Origin: Anaerolineae bacterium
Lineage (GTDB): Bacteria > Chloroflexota > Anaerolineae > Aggregatilineales > J027
Direction: 5' to 3'
Length of the DNA stretch: 64,000 bases
Assembly: GCA_019913005.1 (NCBI GenBank)
Contig: JAIOHL010000162.1
Span: 118,137 to 182,136 of the forward strand
Below the pieces are notes generated by a model that saw only the letters and a program-made list of their open reading frames with translations, searched no databases and was not told where the DNA came from. The translations under genes and the position numbers were made by a program. Every line of letters begins with the position of its first letter. The first letter of the stretch is position 1. Below are positions 8,890-18,396 of the stretch, piece by piece.

Positions 8890-10821
8890 TTAAAGTTTGC
8901 GCCGAATCCAAAAACTTCCGCCACCCCACCATGGGGAGTTAGGGAAGGTCTTTTTCATAGCCGCTGGATACTTATTTGCAAGATAGGTATTGCCAAATAT
9001 CACTTCAAAATCGTTATTAAATATCAAAAACGCCTGTAGAAGATACTGTTCCGTCCAAAAACGATGCAAATTCAGCACCCAATCTTGCCGATATTCATTC
9101 GGCAAAAAGATGTCATGAATATGCACAATCACACCTTTGTTGAGACGCGGCAGGACTTCTAGGAAAAGATAATTAACATCCCCACCGATTTTGACAACAT
9201 GCGTCGTATCAATAAAGAAGATGTCTCCGGCTTGAAGTTTTTGGAAAACGCTTAAATCAACTGCCTCGATGGGTTTGACAATGAGAGATGAAAGTCCGGG
9301 AAAGCCTTTTTGCAAAAATTCATTTGGATAGGGTTCAATGGCAATTACCTTTGTATTGCCGTTCAAAAGGGCCGCCTGTGCGCTTATCTTTGTGGACATC
9401 CCCGATCCAGTTTCTAATACTAATTGGGGTTTATAATGCCTTATCATACAGTACAAAGCAAGAGCATCTGTACCTGAAAACATCGGATTATTGAAATAAA
9501 ACAGATGAGGTTCAGAGGGTGGATCGTGGGGTATGGCATTATATTCATCAGCATAAGCGGGGAACACTTCTCGTAACAGGCGAAGCTGCTCCACATCATT
9601 CATATCCACACCGGGAAGCTCGGAGCTACGCTTCCATAAAGATTCACTTAACGTCCGTGTATCCGGAATAGGTTCATAGTAGTGATTTAGAGTGATATGA
9701 AAGCCCCGTTCTTGCCAATATTCAAAATGGTCGTGTAGTTTCTGGTTGGACACAAAATATTCGACGAGGGCCGATACATAACCTGCAACCCACTTCTCGC
9801 CGTATTTTTCAACTAAGGCATTTGGGGAATCCACTTGGGCTTCTACATTGCCAAGGCTGGCGTCTGGATGCAACGCAGGAGCGGGGGCAGATGCGAAAGA
9901 CCGTTTAGGCAGTTTTGAGGCCACATGCACCATTGCATTATCACCCAAAATGCCCAACATACGTGACCAAAGGTGATAGGTTACAAATTCACAATCGAGG
10001 GCTGTAAACCGCTGTTCCATATCTCGTTGCGAAAAGACCCGATAAACCAAGACCCCTTCTTCAGGGCGCACCGGATCGCCATGATATTCAGGTGGCGCAT
10101 GGTGAACGATATTCCCATCGCTATCAAGGCTGGCGCGGATATTATCGTGCTCTGCATAGGGCGCAAACGGAACGGTAAAACAATATATTCCGCCTTTTTT
10201 GAGAATGCGGATGATTTCGCGCTCGGCTTTTATCCCATCGGGGATGTGTTCAAAAACCTCGGCGGTAAGCACGATGTCAAACGTCTCGTCAGGAAATGAG
10301 GTCTGCTGCAAATCCTCATGGCGCACTCCATTGACCATCTGGCCCGATTGATATTCTGGGCCAAAGTATTCAGAGTAGTAGAATAATTCTGGTCGAAGCA
10401 GGCGCTTAAGATATAAAAAGAGGGCAGCATTCGCCTCCGCCGTAAAAAGTTTGAGGTTGTAGAAGTTAATATGGGCGGCGATTTCTTCAATAGTGGCATA
10501 GGGATGACCAAAAAGCCCGATGGAAATCGCACAGACCAACTGGCGCTGCCGATTATAGGAATTTGATGACGTTGCGACCACGGTTTCGCGGAGATTATGA
10601 TGCGCGATGCTAAATTCAGTTGGGGTCCCGCTGAGGTTACAAAGGCCAACAAATTTGCCGCTTTGCAGAATTTCGTGTTCCATACCAGCCGCGTAGTCAT
10701 TATAGACAGTGGACGGCAGATTAACATCAAGAGGCGACCACGTAATTAGAACGTCATTAAATTTAAAGTTTTGAGTGGCTGTCACGCTGATAACCTGTTC
10801 CAAAAGGTCTGCTTGGCACAA
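8890..10821 (-). CDS. Double-methyltransferase protein of glycan cluster
   Basis: A 643-residue protein. A first methyltransferase (Methyltransf_11-like) lies in the middle of the N-terminal half: PDETFDIVLTAEVFEHIPDG and IRILKKGGIYCFTVPF. A second lies in the C-terminal third: LVLETGSGMSTKISAQAAL, IFFIDTTHVVK, VIVHIHDIFLPNEYRQDW. The second domain resembles the Methyltransf_24/cephalosporin-hydroxylase-like domain that opens the neighbouring 1260-residue protein. The N-terminal 150 residues are not recognised. The start is uncertain: TTG at 10821 gives the full length, and the next ATG (10683) would remove 46 residues of coding-like sequence. It is transcribed just before the giant glycosyltransferase and probably acts on the same sugar chain. 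Confidence 0.75.
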   Translation of the reverse strand: MCQADLLEQVISVTATQNFKFNDVLITWSPLDVNLPSTVYNDYAAGMEHEILQSGKFVGLCNLSGTPTEFSIAHHNLRETVVATSSNSYNRQRQLVCAISIGLFGHPYATIEEIAAHINFYNLKLFTAEANAALFLYLKRLLRPELFYYSEYFGPEYQSGQMVNGVRHEDLQQTSFPDETFDIVLTAEVFEHIPDGIKAEREIIRILKKGGIYCFTVPFAPYAEHDNIRASLDSDGNIVHHAPPEYHGDPVRPEEGVLVYRVFSQRDMEQRFTALDCEFVTYHLWSRMLGILGDNAMVHVASKLPKRSFASAPAPALHPDASLGNVEAQVDSPNALVEKYGEKWVAGYVSALVEYFVSNQKLHDHFEYWQERGFHITLNHYYEPIPDTRTLSESLWKRSSELPGVDMNDVEQLRLLREVFPAYADEYNAIPHDPPSEPHLFYFNNPMFSGTDALALYCMIRHYKPQLVLETGSGMSTKISAQAALLNGNTKVIAIEPYPNEFLQKGFPGLSSLIVKPIEAVDLSVFQKLQAGDIFFIDTTHVVKIGGDVNYLFLEVLPRLNKGVIVHIHDIFLPNEYRQDWVLNLHRFWTEQYLLQAFLIFNNDFEVIFGNTYLANKYPAAMKKTFPNSPWWGGGSFWIRRKL

Positions 10822-10960
10822 GACCCTAACGATTAAAGAGGCTTAATTGTATTGATCTATATATAAATTCGACTGGCTAGTATAAACGACAATAGGCCAG
10901 TTTGCTATGACAAAATTGATGCCGTCCGCCTTGCAGAGGGGAGAAAAATGGCACGCACTT

Positions 10961-10998
10961 GAAAAGAAGAAGACCGCTATGGATCAACAGCATAGCGG
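10961..10998 (-). terminator. Rho-independent terminator of dcd
   Basis: A perfect 8-base stem, CCGCTATG (10974-10981) with CATAGCGG (10991-10998) and a 9-base loop, lies 13 bases beyond the dcd stop. Reading in the dcd direction it is followed by TCTTCTTCTTTTC, a T-rich tract. It fits an intrinsic terminator ending the glycerate kinase-dcd transcript. Confidence 0.65.
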
Positions 10999-11010
10999 CC
11001 CAAAGATTTG

Positions 11011-11565
11011 TCAAATGCGGGGTAGGGTAATGCTAATCTGATCCTGATATTTGCCCTTGCGATCCCCATAGGAAGTCTCACATGGTTCATCGCTTTCAAA
11101 AAAGAGCAGTTGGGCAATACCTTCGCCTGCATAAATGCGTGCCGGTAGGGGAGTTGTATTGCTAATTTCAAGGGTGAGGAATCCCTCCCATTCAGGCTCG
11201 GCGGGCGTTACATTTAAGATTATACCACATCTTGCGTAAGTGCTTTTACCAACACATACAGCCATAATACTTCTAGGAATACGAAAGTGTTCGACGGTAC
11301 GGGCGAGGGCAAACGAATTCGGCGGCACAATACAAATATCACCCTTAAAATCTACAAAAGAGGCTGGGTCAAAATGTTTGGGGTCAACAATCGCGCTGTT
11401 GACGTTGGTGAAAATCTTAAATTCATCGGCAACCCGAATGTCATAGCCATAACTCGATACCCCATAGCTAATGACACCTGCACGAACCTGTTTCTCAACA
11501 AATGGCTCAATCATGCCGTGCTCAAGCGCCATCTTGCGTATCCAATGATCGGCTTTAATGCTCAT
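11011..11565 (-). CDS. dcd: dCTP deaminase
   Basis: A 184-residue dCTP deaminase, which converts dCTP to dUTP for thymidylate synthesis in the cytosol. Signature pieces are [27 protein letters not shown] (containing the catalytic Glu region) and the nucleotide-binding [11 protein letters not shown] near the C-terminus. The length is that of monofunctional Dcd, with no dUTPase fusion visible. It starts 16 bases after the glycerate kinase stop; AGGAGA lies about 12 bases before the ATG, a rather long spacing. A terminator follows the gene. Confidence 0.95.
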   Translation of the reverse strand: MSIKADHWIRKMALEHGMIEPFVEKQVRAGVISYGVSSYGYDIRVADEFKIFTNVNSAIVDPKHFDPASFVDFKGDICIVPPNSFALARTVEHFRIPRSIMAVCVGKSTYARCGIILNVTPAEPEWEGFLTLEISNTTPLPARIYAGEGIAQLLFFESDEPCETSYGDRKGKYQDQISITLPRI

Positions 11566-11581
11566 AAGTGGATATAGTCTC

Positions 11582-12718
11582 CTATTTAAATTGCAGTGCT
11601 AATGTATTACCCAGATGAATTGCACTTTCCACCAGCCACGCCTCGCTGTTTTTTAATGCCTCTTCGAGTGACACTGGATGGGGCACAATGCTCCATGCCG
11701 AAGTAAATCCCCATGTCTGCAAATTTTCGGCGGAAGCGGTCACACTCCCGGCCAAAACAATCACAGGAATGCCTAGTTCGCTTGCGGCCTGTGCAATGCC
11801 CATCGGCCCTTTGCCGCCACCTGTCTGGTCATCCAATTTTCCCTCACCTGTAATAACTAGGGCGATAGTCTCCTCCGCCAAGATTTTATCATAACCACAA
11901 GCCTGAATAACTACCTCTGCCCCGGAGACCAGTTCCGCCCCAGCCGCTGCGTAGAGTCCAGCGCTTAAACCACCTGCCGCCCCGGTACGCGGAACGGTTC
12001 CCATCTCGATGCCGACATCCCGCCGGACAATCTCAGCATAATGGGCTAGATTGATTTCCAACTGGCGTACCGCTTCTGGATCGGCCCCTTTCTGTGGCCC
12101 AAAAATCGGTGCTGCCCCAGATGGCCCAAGCAGGGGATTTTCGACATCACACAGCACTCGAATGGCGACACCTACCAATTTTTCGCGCAAAGGGGTTGCA
12201 TCAATCGCGGTTAGTTGACCCAACGAACCGCCACTGCCTTTGATGATTTGCTTATTTTCATCGAGCAGTCGCGCCCCTAACGCCAATAAACATCCCGCCC
12301 CCCCGTCCACTGTCGCGCTTCCACCTACACCAACCAAAATTTCAGTCGCGCCACGTTGAACAGCATCCAAAATCAACTGGCCGGTCCCAAAGGTGGTGGT
12401 ATGGAGAGGATTACGGTCAGCAGGGTTTAATAATTCCACACCGGATGCACGTGCCATTTCAACCATCGCTGTTTTTCCAGCAAGGCCATATTCGGCCATC
12501 ACCGTTTCGCCCAATGGCCCTTGTACGAGAAGCTGTATCCGCTGTCCTTGCACCGCATAGAGCCACACATCCAATGTGCCGTTGCCACCATCCGCTAGAG
12601 GCATCAACAACGGTTCACATGGCAGATGGCTCTTTCGCAGCCCTGCGGCTATCGCTTCTGCTGCTTGTAAGGCGGTTAAGCTCCCACGAAACGCATTTGG
12701 GCAAAGCGCGATTTTCAT
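11582..12718 (-). CDS. Glycerate kinase (GlxK/GarK family)
   Basis: A 378-residue glycerate kinase of the bacterial type I family, which phosphorylates glycerate with ATP. Family hallmarks are the N-terminal [44 protein letters not shown] and [20 protein letters not shown]. No signal sequence or membrane segment is present. It would bring glycerate from glyoxylate or serine breakdown into glycolysis. Upstream lies the divergent kinase/FHA gene; downstream is dcd, with no metabolic link obvious. Whether the product is 2- or 3-phosphoglycerate cannot be told from the sequence; 2-phosphoglycerate is usual for this family. Confidence 0.93.
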   Translation of the reverse strand: MKIALCPNAFRGSLTALQAAEAIAAGLRKSHLPCEPLLMPLADGGNGTLDVWLYAVQGQRIQLLVQGPLGETVMAEYGLAGKTAMVEMARASGVELLNPADRNPLHTTTFGTGQLILDAVQRGATEILVGVGGSATVDGGAGCLLALGARLLDENKQIIKGSGGSLGQLTAIDATPLREKLVGVAIRVLCDVENPLLGPSGAAPIFGPQKGADPEAVRQLEINLAHYAEIVRRDVGIEMGTVPRTGAAGGLSAGLYAAAGAELVSGAEVVIQACGYDKILAEETIALVITGEGKLDDQTGGGKGPMGIAQAASELGIPVIVLAGSVTASAENLQTWGFTSAWSIVPHPVSLEEALKNSEAWLVESAIHLGNTLALQFK

Positions 12719-12849
12719 TCATATTTCCCCATATTCATCAAATTTTGACCAGTATAGCCTGTTTTGCAGAGCATATGCACGCTGCATGTTTGCTGTATAC
12801 TAGAAACGGGGTACTCATTGTTCCATTAATTTACTTACGGGATATTCTC

Positions 12850-15800
12850 ATGAGCGATCAAAATGCAGGCCAAGTGATCGGCGACTATCAACTTCAAGAT
12901 TTGCTGGGTGAAGGGGGTATGGGGTCGGTTTACCGTGCAATTGATATTCAGCTTCAGCGTCCGGTTGCTTTGAAACTCATGCACCCGGAAATCGGACGCC
13001 AAGAAAAATTTCGACAGCGCTTTATCCAAGAAGCTCGCGCCATTGCGATGCTCGACCACCCCAATATCGTGAAGGTTTTTTCGTTCCACGCTGAACAGGG
13101 CCTTTTGTATTTGATTATGGAATATGTAGCGACGGGCAGTTTACGCGGTTATCTCAATCGGATGTACCGCGAAAGCAAATTTGTCAGTCTCCTAGAGGCC
13201 GTCGCCTTGATTCGACAAATCGCCTCCGCGCTGGATTATGCCCATCAGCAAGGCATGGTTCACCGTGACATCAAGCCCGACAACGTGCTGCTAAAACTTG
13301 CGACCAGCACAGGGATTGGTGATACGACTTTCAATGCCCTGCTCACGGACTTTGGCCTTGTCAAAATGGCCGAAAACGCGATTTTGCAGACACAGGGCGG
13401 GCATCCAATGGGCACGCTCCCCTATATGTCGCCAGAGCAGATTAAAGGGGAAGAGGTGGACGGGCGCACCGACCTTTATGCGCTGGGTGTCATGATGTAC
13501 GAGTTGATTGTCGGTAAGCTGCCTTTTATGCCGCGCAACATTCTCGAAGCCGCTGAGATGCACATCAAGACTCCGCCCCCGCAGCCAAGCAGTGTGCGCT
13601 CCGGAATTGCGCCCGAACTTGAAGCCATTATCATGAAGGCGCTTGCCAAAGAGGTCAATGATCGCTACAAAACGGGAAGAGACTTGATTTTTGCGCTGCA
13701 ACGCCTTGATCTTAGCGAAAACGGCAAAGTCACTCTTTTGGATACCCAAGCTCGGGCCAGTGACCAACTCGACAGCCTCGGTACCTATTTGGCTTCGATG
13801 CCGGGGATGCCGCAGGGGGTCAATGTTGCTATTCCTCAACTGGGAATGCTCACCAGTGATGAATTGGTGATCGTGAAAGAAGGCGCTGCGCCGGAACGCT
13901 ATAAACTTTCCAAGCAGTCGTTGACGATTGGGCGGGAAGATCAGGATATTACCCTACCAAGTACCCGTATTTCACGTCTCCATGCCCGTATTGATAAACA
14001 GTCGAACAACAATTACACCATTACCGACCTCGGCAGCACCAATGGCACGTTTTTGGATGGGGCCAAGCTGTTGGCGAATGTCCCAGAGAAATTAGTCGCA
14101 GGGCAGGTCATCAGCATTGGGGAATATCGGCTTAGTTTGCAGCGGGCAGGCGGCAAAAAAGATACCCTGCCAATGGGCCTTCCCAGTATTGGCGATGTCC
14201 GCGCGGCTGGGCCTTCGGGGACAATTTTAGATGTTGGTGCCGCACCACCCGGCAGCACCCCCCCGGCCTCAGCCCAAAAAGTGACCGTGCAAATGATTCC
14301 ACCCTCTTTGCGTGTGGAACCGGGGATGCGAACCGATGCCCAAATAGAAATCTTTAATCAGAGTGAATTGGTTGAGCATTTCCGCGTCATGGTGCAAGGT
14401 CTCCCAATTGAATGGGTCATTATGCCACAAAGCACCCTCCAACTCATGCCGGGAACACGTGGCACGCTGCCCATTACCATTCACCCGCCGCGCAACCCCA
14501 GCGCCACCGCCGGAACATATAATCTCGGTCTGCGTGTATCGAGTGAAGAACGCGGCATGGAAATTGCACGTGGGGCCGCCACACTTTCGGTCAACTCATT
14601 CCACAATTTCTCGGTGGATATGTCCCCCAAGCGGGTGCGCAAAAATGGCAAGGTTCGTATCACCGTCAATAATACGGGCAATACCCCCGACAGCTATACC
14701 ATCAGTGGGCGTGACCGCGAAGAAGGCTTAACCTTTATCCCGCCAAGTTCCTCACTTTCGGTTGGGCCGGGTCGTTCAGATACTGTCGAAATGGAAGTTC
14801 GTCCGCGCAAAACAGGCTTATTCGGAGCGCCGACCATCTACCCGCTTGAAATGCGGGCTGTTTCTAGCACCAATGATTTCCATACGGAAAACGGCGAACT
14901 CGCCGCCGCGCCGCTATTGCCTTATTGGATTTTGGGGGCCGCAACCCTGCTGTGTACGCTCTGTGTGGCGATTGGCCTGTTTGCCTATTCGCAGCAGGTC
15001 AGCAGCAGTAATGACCACAAAACCGAAACCGCACAGGTCGTCCGCGAAGCTCGTGCCGAACAAACCGCTCTTCAGCAGACCCAATCCGCCGAAACCACTG
15101 GTACGTTTATCGCTGGGCAAAATGCCGCTACTCAAACGGCCTTTTCAGTTACAGGCACAGCCCAGTTGGTGCAAAATTTCGCCACCCAGACCAGCATCGC
15201 CGACCAAAACTCGGCGACCCAAGCCGCGATTTTTGGAAGCCTGACCGCCGCTGCCATCCAGACACAGAATTCCGCGCAGCAGACACAAAATTTCGTTGCC
15301 GGAACCGCGATTGCGCAAACGCAATATGCCGTGCTTACCGCCAATGCCATTATTGCAGAATCCAATAACATGACCTCTACCGCCCAGATGCAACACGCCC
15401 AAGCCACAGCAACGGCCCAACAAATGGCTGTAGATATGACCATGACTGCTGATTCAATGGCGGCAGGGGCGGCTAATCGTGAAACAGCCCTGAATTCACC
15501 CTATCGGATTGTTTTTTATAATACCGAGTTTGGTGGAGGCGAAGTTGGCGCTTTGGCCGACGACAACACCTATTATTCCTTGCAGTCTTTCGGGGAAGCG
15601 CCTTTGTGGACGCATCTTTCAATCGCACGGAATAGTCGTGCCTTGTTTTATAACCAAGTATCGGGGGATGCCCTCGTAGGCACAATTAATCGTGACGGCT
15701 TCCTAACGACCTCCACGCAACCTACATGGTACGCCGGGTGGGCTTTGACCTCTACATCGAATGATTTGACGCTCAACTACGAATTCTCCACCGGCCAATG

Positions 15801-16344
15801 GTGGATTGGCTACATCAATGAAACCGACTGGGAGGATTTGGACTATGCCGACCCCTATTTTTCCCCTGACTGGACACATATTGAACGTTCGCCTTATGGC
15901 TGGATTTTCTATAGCAGTCTATCGGGTGGCGGTGCGGTAGGGAACGTCACAACCAACGATCCCGGCAGTTGCGCTGCAAATTGCTTCGCCACCTATGCGG
16001 CTTCAATCATATGGCCGACTGGGTTTACGCATATGTTGGCCCCTATCGTGGATAGCAATCAATTTGTGTTTTTCTATAATGCCAGTGATGGGCATTACCA
16101 GACCTATCAACTTTTTGTGGATGAAGGGGCGCAAACCGCATCCGCCAGCCTGCTGCAAGACAGCATTATTGGTTCGGGTTGGTCACATATGGTCATGGTC
16201 GGGGATCGTGTGATGCTGTATGATCGCATGACCGGGGCGATTCAAATTGGGCGCATATTGAGCGATGGTACTTATCAAGCCGAACGCGATTTACCCCCCA
16301 TTAGCCCGAATTATACGCATGTTACAGTCGCGGGCTGGCAGTAA
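12850..16344 (+). CDS. Membrane Ser/Thr kinase with FHA, Ig-like and propeller-like parts
   Basis: The ATG at 12850 places the kinase glycine loop at residues 20-25, as usual; an earlier in-frame start would lie opposite the glycerate kinase gene. In the 1164-residue product, residues 12-285 are a Hanks-type kinase (Lys42, HRDIKPDN with Asp140, DFG 167-169, SPEQIKG). Residues 340-430 are an FHA domain (GRE 361-363, SRLHAR, GSTNGT 395-400). About 478-675 hold two Ig/NEW3-like beta domains, apparently on the cytosolic side, and 692-713 one membrane helix. About 725-880 are an Ala/Thr/Gln-rich stalk with recurring TAQ/TQ units. About 885-1164 carry repeated FYN..G..G and WTH elements like propeller or lectin blades. 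All catalytic residues are present, so it should be an active kinase sensing an outside ligand. Confidence 0.88.
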   Translation: MSDQNAGQVIGDYQLQDLLGEGGMGSVYRAIDIQLQRPVALKLMHPEIGRQEKFRQRFIQEARAIAMLDHPNIVKVFSFHAEQGLLYLIMEYVATGSLRGYLNRMYRESKFVSLLEAVALIRQIASALDYAHQQGMVHRDIKPDNVLLKLATSTGIGDTTFNALLTDFGLVKMAENAILQTQGGHPMGTLPYMSPEQIKGEEVDGRTDLYALGVMMYELIVGKLPFMPRNILEAAEMHIKTPPPQPSSVRSGIAPELEAIIMKALAKEVNDRYKTGRDLIFALQRLDLSENGKVTLLDTQARASDQLDSLGTYLASMPGMPQGVNVAIPQLGMLTSDELVIVKEGAAPERYKLSKQSLTIGREDQDITLPSTRISRLHARIDKQSNNNYTITDLGSTNGTFLDGAKLLANVPEKLVAGQVISIGEYRLSLQRAGGKKDTLPMGLPSIGDVRAAGPSGTILDVGAAPPGSTPPASAQKVTVQMIPPSLRVEPGMRTDAQIEIFNQSELVEHFRVMVQGLPIEWVIMPQSTLQLMPGTRGTLPITIHPPRNPSATAGTYNLGLRVSSEERGMEIARGAATLSVNSFHNFSVDMSPKRVRKNGKVRITVNNTGNTPDSYTISGRDREEGLTFIPPSSSLSVGPGRSDTVEMEVRPRKTGLFGAPTIYPLEMRAVSSTNDFHTENGELAAAPLLPYWILGAATLLCTLCVAIGLFAYSQQVSSSNDHKTETAQVVREARAEQTALQQTQSAETTGTFIAGQNAATQTAFSVTGTAQLVQNFATQTSIADQNSATQAAIFGSLTAAAIQTQNSAQQTQNFVAGTAIAQTQYAVLTANAIIAESNNMTSTAQMQHAQATATAQQMAVDMTMTADSMAAGAANRETALNSPYRIVFYNTEFGGGEVGALADDNTYYSLQSFGEAPLWTHLSIARNSRALFYNQVSGDALVGTINRDGFLTTSTQPTWYAGWALTSTSNDLTLNYEFSTGQWWIGYINETDWEDLDYADPYFSPDWTHIERSPYGWIFYSSLSGGGAVGNVTTNDPGSCAANCFATYAASIIWPTGFTHMLAPIVDSNQFVFFYNASDGHYQTYQLFVDEGAQTASASLLQDSIIGSGWSHMVMVGDRVMLYDRMTGAIQIGRILSDGTYQAERDLPPISPNYTHVTVAGWQ

Positions 16345-16361
16345 AAAGGATTGACTGACCG

Positions 16362-17393
16362 ATGAATTCTACCATGCCACTGTCCAAACCCTCCCCACAG
16401 GAACGGTGGCAGGCTTTTTCCAAGACCAGACTCCCGAAATGGACCCGGCGGCAAAAATGGGGAGGGGCTGCCGGGGGGTTTGTTGCCATCCTGCTGTTCG
16501 CAGTTTTTGTTCTACCCTATCTGTTACCTCTGACAGGCCCACAAGCCTTTGACCCCTACCAATTAGCCGACCCTGATGGCGCGTTTGTGAAGATTAATGA
16601 CCAGCAACTCTATTACGTACACCTAGCAGGGGAAGGCGAAACCGTTTTACTGCTGCATGGGCAAGGTGGCTCAACCCTCACATGGCGCGAAACCATGCCT
16701 GTCTTGCAAGCAGCAGGATATAACGTCTATGTGCTGGATTTGCCGGGAATGGGCCTCTCCGAAAAAGGACTAGAATTCGATTACAGCCATCCAGCCATTG
16801 CTGAGACCATCGTCGCGTTCATGGATAGTCAAGGCATTGAAAAAGCCGATTTAGTGGCCCATGCCTTCAGTGGCAATATTGCCACCCAACTGACCCTATC
16901 CCATCCTGACCGCGTGAATAAGCTGATTTTAGTTGCCCCAACCTTGTTTTATACGCCTACCGCGGAAGTGCCGCCGTTCCTATTTGACCTAGGTTTTCTG
17001 AAACGCTGGTCGCGGGTCATGCTGCAATTGGTATTACCAGAAGCCGTCGGGGAACAGCTTCGCAGTGCCACCAAAAAGGATGAGGTAGTCACTGACCAGT
17101 TGATTGAAGATTATTCGCGCATTTTGCACACGCAAGATTGGGATTTATCGGTACTTGGGATGCTGCGCGACAGTTCACATAATGCACTCAGTGGGCCAAT
17201 TCAAAATATCCAAGTACCTGTATTGCTGCTATGGGGTTCAGGCGACGGATGGGCCACGCCAAACGCGGCGGACGGAATGCTGCGCGACTTTCCGGATGCC
17301 CGCCTAGTGAAATTTGAAGGGGTCGGACATCTGCCCATGCACGAAGTTCCTGCGGATTTTAACGCGGCTCTTATTCAATTTTTGGATAATTGA
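16362..17393 (+). CDS. Membrane-anchored alpha/beta hydrolase lacking nucleophile Ser
   Basis: A 343-residue alpha/beta-hydrolase fold protein with an N-terminal basic stretch and one membrane segment (about 34-57), so the catalytic domain is probably outside. The oxyanion region LLLHGQGGSTLTW (97-109), the acid Asp in LLWGSGDGWATPN and the His in GVGHLPMHEV are all present. At the nucleophile elbow, where GHSMGG is expected, the sequence is AHAFSGN (166-172). The position of the catalytic Ser is Ala168, and Ser170 sits two residues later. It may be inactive, a binding protein, or use a shifted Ser. AAGGA precedes the start; it follows the kinase gene by 17 bases and is followed by a peroxiredoxin. 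Confidence 0.8.
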   Translation: MNSTMPLSKPSPQERWQAFSKTRLPKWTRRQKWGGAAGGFVAILLFAVFVLPYLLPLTGPQAFDPYQLADPDGAFVKINDQQLYYVHLAGEGETVLLLHGQGGSTLTWRETMPVLQAAGYNVYVLDLPGMGLSEKGLEFDYSHPAIAETIVAFMDSQGIEKADLVAHAFSGNIATQLTLSHPDRVNKLILVAPTLFYTPTAEVPPFLFDLGFLKRWSRVMLQLVLPEAVGEQLRSATKKDEVVTDQLIEDYSRILHTQDWDLSVLGMLRDSSHNALSGPIQNIQVPVLLLWGSGDGWATPNAADGMLRDFPDARLVKFEGVGHLPMHEVPADFNAALIQFLDN

Positions 17394-17428
17394 AACGAAC
17401 CTCATCATATTCAAGGGAGCAGCCTAAA

Positions 17429-17878
17429 ATGCCAGTCGTCAAATTGGGGCAGGAAGCACCAGATTTTGCTGTCAAGACCAACACCGGGCAGGAAGTTCGA
17501 CTTGCGGATTATCGTGGCAAGAAAAACGTTGTGCTGGTGTTATATCCCGGTGATCAAACCGCCGATTGTTCACGCATGTTGTGCGCCTTCCGCGATGAAT
17601 TCCCGCGTTTTACCGATACCGATACCGTTGTGTTTGGGGTAAATCCCGCCAGTGCCGATAGCCACCAGCGTTTTGTAGATCGACTTGGTCTGCCCTTTGA
17701 GCTAATTGTGGATGAAGGCCGCGAAGTTGCCCGCAACTATGACGCCTTGATGCTGATGGGCTATGTAGTCAAACGCACCGTCATTGCCATCAATAAAGAG
17801 GGTAAAGTGGTCTTTTATGAACGCGGCTATCCGTCCAATGATTCGATTCTAGCCGCCCTCAAAGGAAATGAAACTTAG
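17429..17878 (+). CDS. Peroxiredoxin, BCP/AhpC-TSA type
   Basis: A 149-residue thiol peroxidase that reduces hydroperoxides. Thioredoxin-fold features are APDFAVKTN near the start and the active-site segment YPGDQTADCSRMLCAFRD. The peroxidatic Cys is 47, with Thr44 three residues before it, and a second Cys at 52 is in the C-x4-C spacing of the BCP group. ATG 17429 is chosen over the upstream in-frame start because AGGGAG lies about 10 bases before it and the protein then begins at the family's normal point. It follows the hydrolase gene and converges with the membrane protein gene, overlapping its stop by 4 bases. Confidence 0.9.
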   Translation: MPVVKLGQEAPDFAVKTNTGQEVRLADYRGKKNVVLVLYPGDQTADCSRMLCAFRDEFPRFTDTDTVVFGVNPASADSHQRFVDRLGLPFELIVDEGREVARNYDALMLMGYVVKRTVIAINKEGKVVFYERGYPSNDSILAALKGNET

Positions 17879-18381
17879 TTATTTGCGGGGTCGTCTGTCG
17901 AAGATGGCCCCATCCATGTAAACACAATGACACCAAGCGACGCAACCATAAACCCAACAATCATGCCAAACGCCTGCCATTTTCCCAGCACGGGCACAAT
18001 CTGATTTGCCGAGTCCGGTGCATGGGAACCAAAACCGAGCACATCCGCCAAGCCCGCCGCCCCAGTCATCAACAACCCGGTTAAGCTGAGCCGGACGCCT
18101 ATTTGCTGGGCTAAGTTGGTTGCCTGATGTGGATAAAACATGATCTTAGAGAATAAGAGTGCGCCACTAATCAACAGCGTCAGCCCGATGCAGGCGACTA
18201 AAATCTGCAAGACCCCAATCCCCGATTTTGGTTCAAGGCCAGTAATGGTTGGAAATAGACCGATTAGCACCAGCATCAAACCGAGCGTGCCGATCAAAAT
18301 TGCCAATTGGCCGACCCGTTCGCGCTCCATTGCGTCATCTTCACTGGAACGAGTCACTTCTATCGGATAATAGTTTTCCAT
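17875..18381 (-). CDS. Small four-helix membrane protein, unknown function
   Basis: A 168-residue protein with about four membrane helices (starting near residues 25, 59, 97 and 137), a charged N-terminal tail and short loops. I do not recognise a family. The ATG at 18381 is preferred over the GTG two codons earlier because AAGGTGG lies at normal spacing upstream. Its stop overlaps that of the convergent peroxiredoxin gene. It follows the dipeptidase gene by 15 bases on the same strand and is probably co-transcribed with it. Confidence 0.7.
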   Translation of the reverse strand: MENYYPIEVTRSSEDDAMERERVGQLAILIGTLGLMLVLIGLFPTITGLEPKSGIGVLQILVACIGLTLLISGALLFSKIMFYPHQATNLAQQIGVRLSLTGLLMTGAAGLADVLGFGSHAPDSANQIVPVLGKWQAFGMIVGFMVASLGVIVFTWMGPSSTDDPANN

Positions 18382-18396
18382 CGTCACCCACCTTTG

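Noticed and set aside
12445..12849. In-frame N-terminal extension of the kinase/FHA protein
   Set aside because: It lies antisense to the glycerate kinase gene and the kinase domain starts normally at ATG 12850.
15132..15443. Minus-strand open frames opposite the kinase stalk (Ala/Cys/Val-rich)
   Set aside because: They are the complement of the Ala/Thr/Gln-rich repeat region; low-complexity, no ribosome site, no family features.
15060..15480. Possible tandem DNA repeat in the kinase gene
   Set aside because: The repetition is at the protein level (TAQ/TQN units) with variable codons, so it is a low-complexity linker and not a DNA repeat array or CRISPR.
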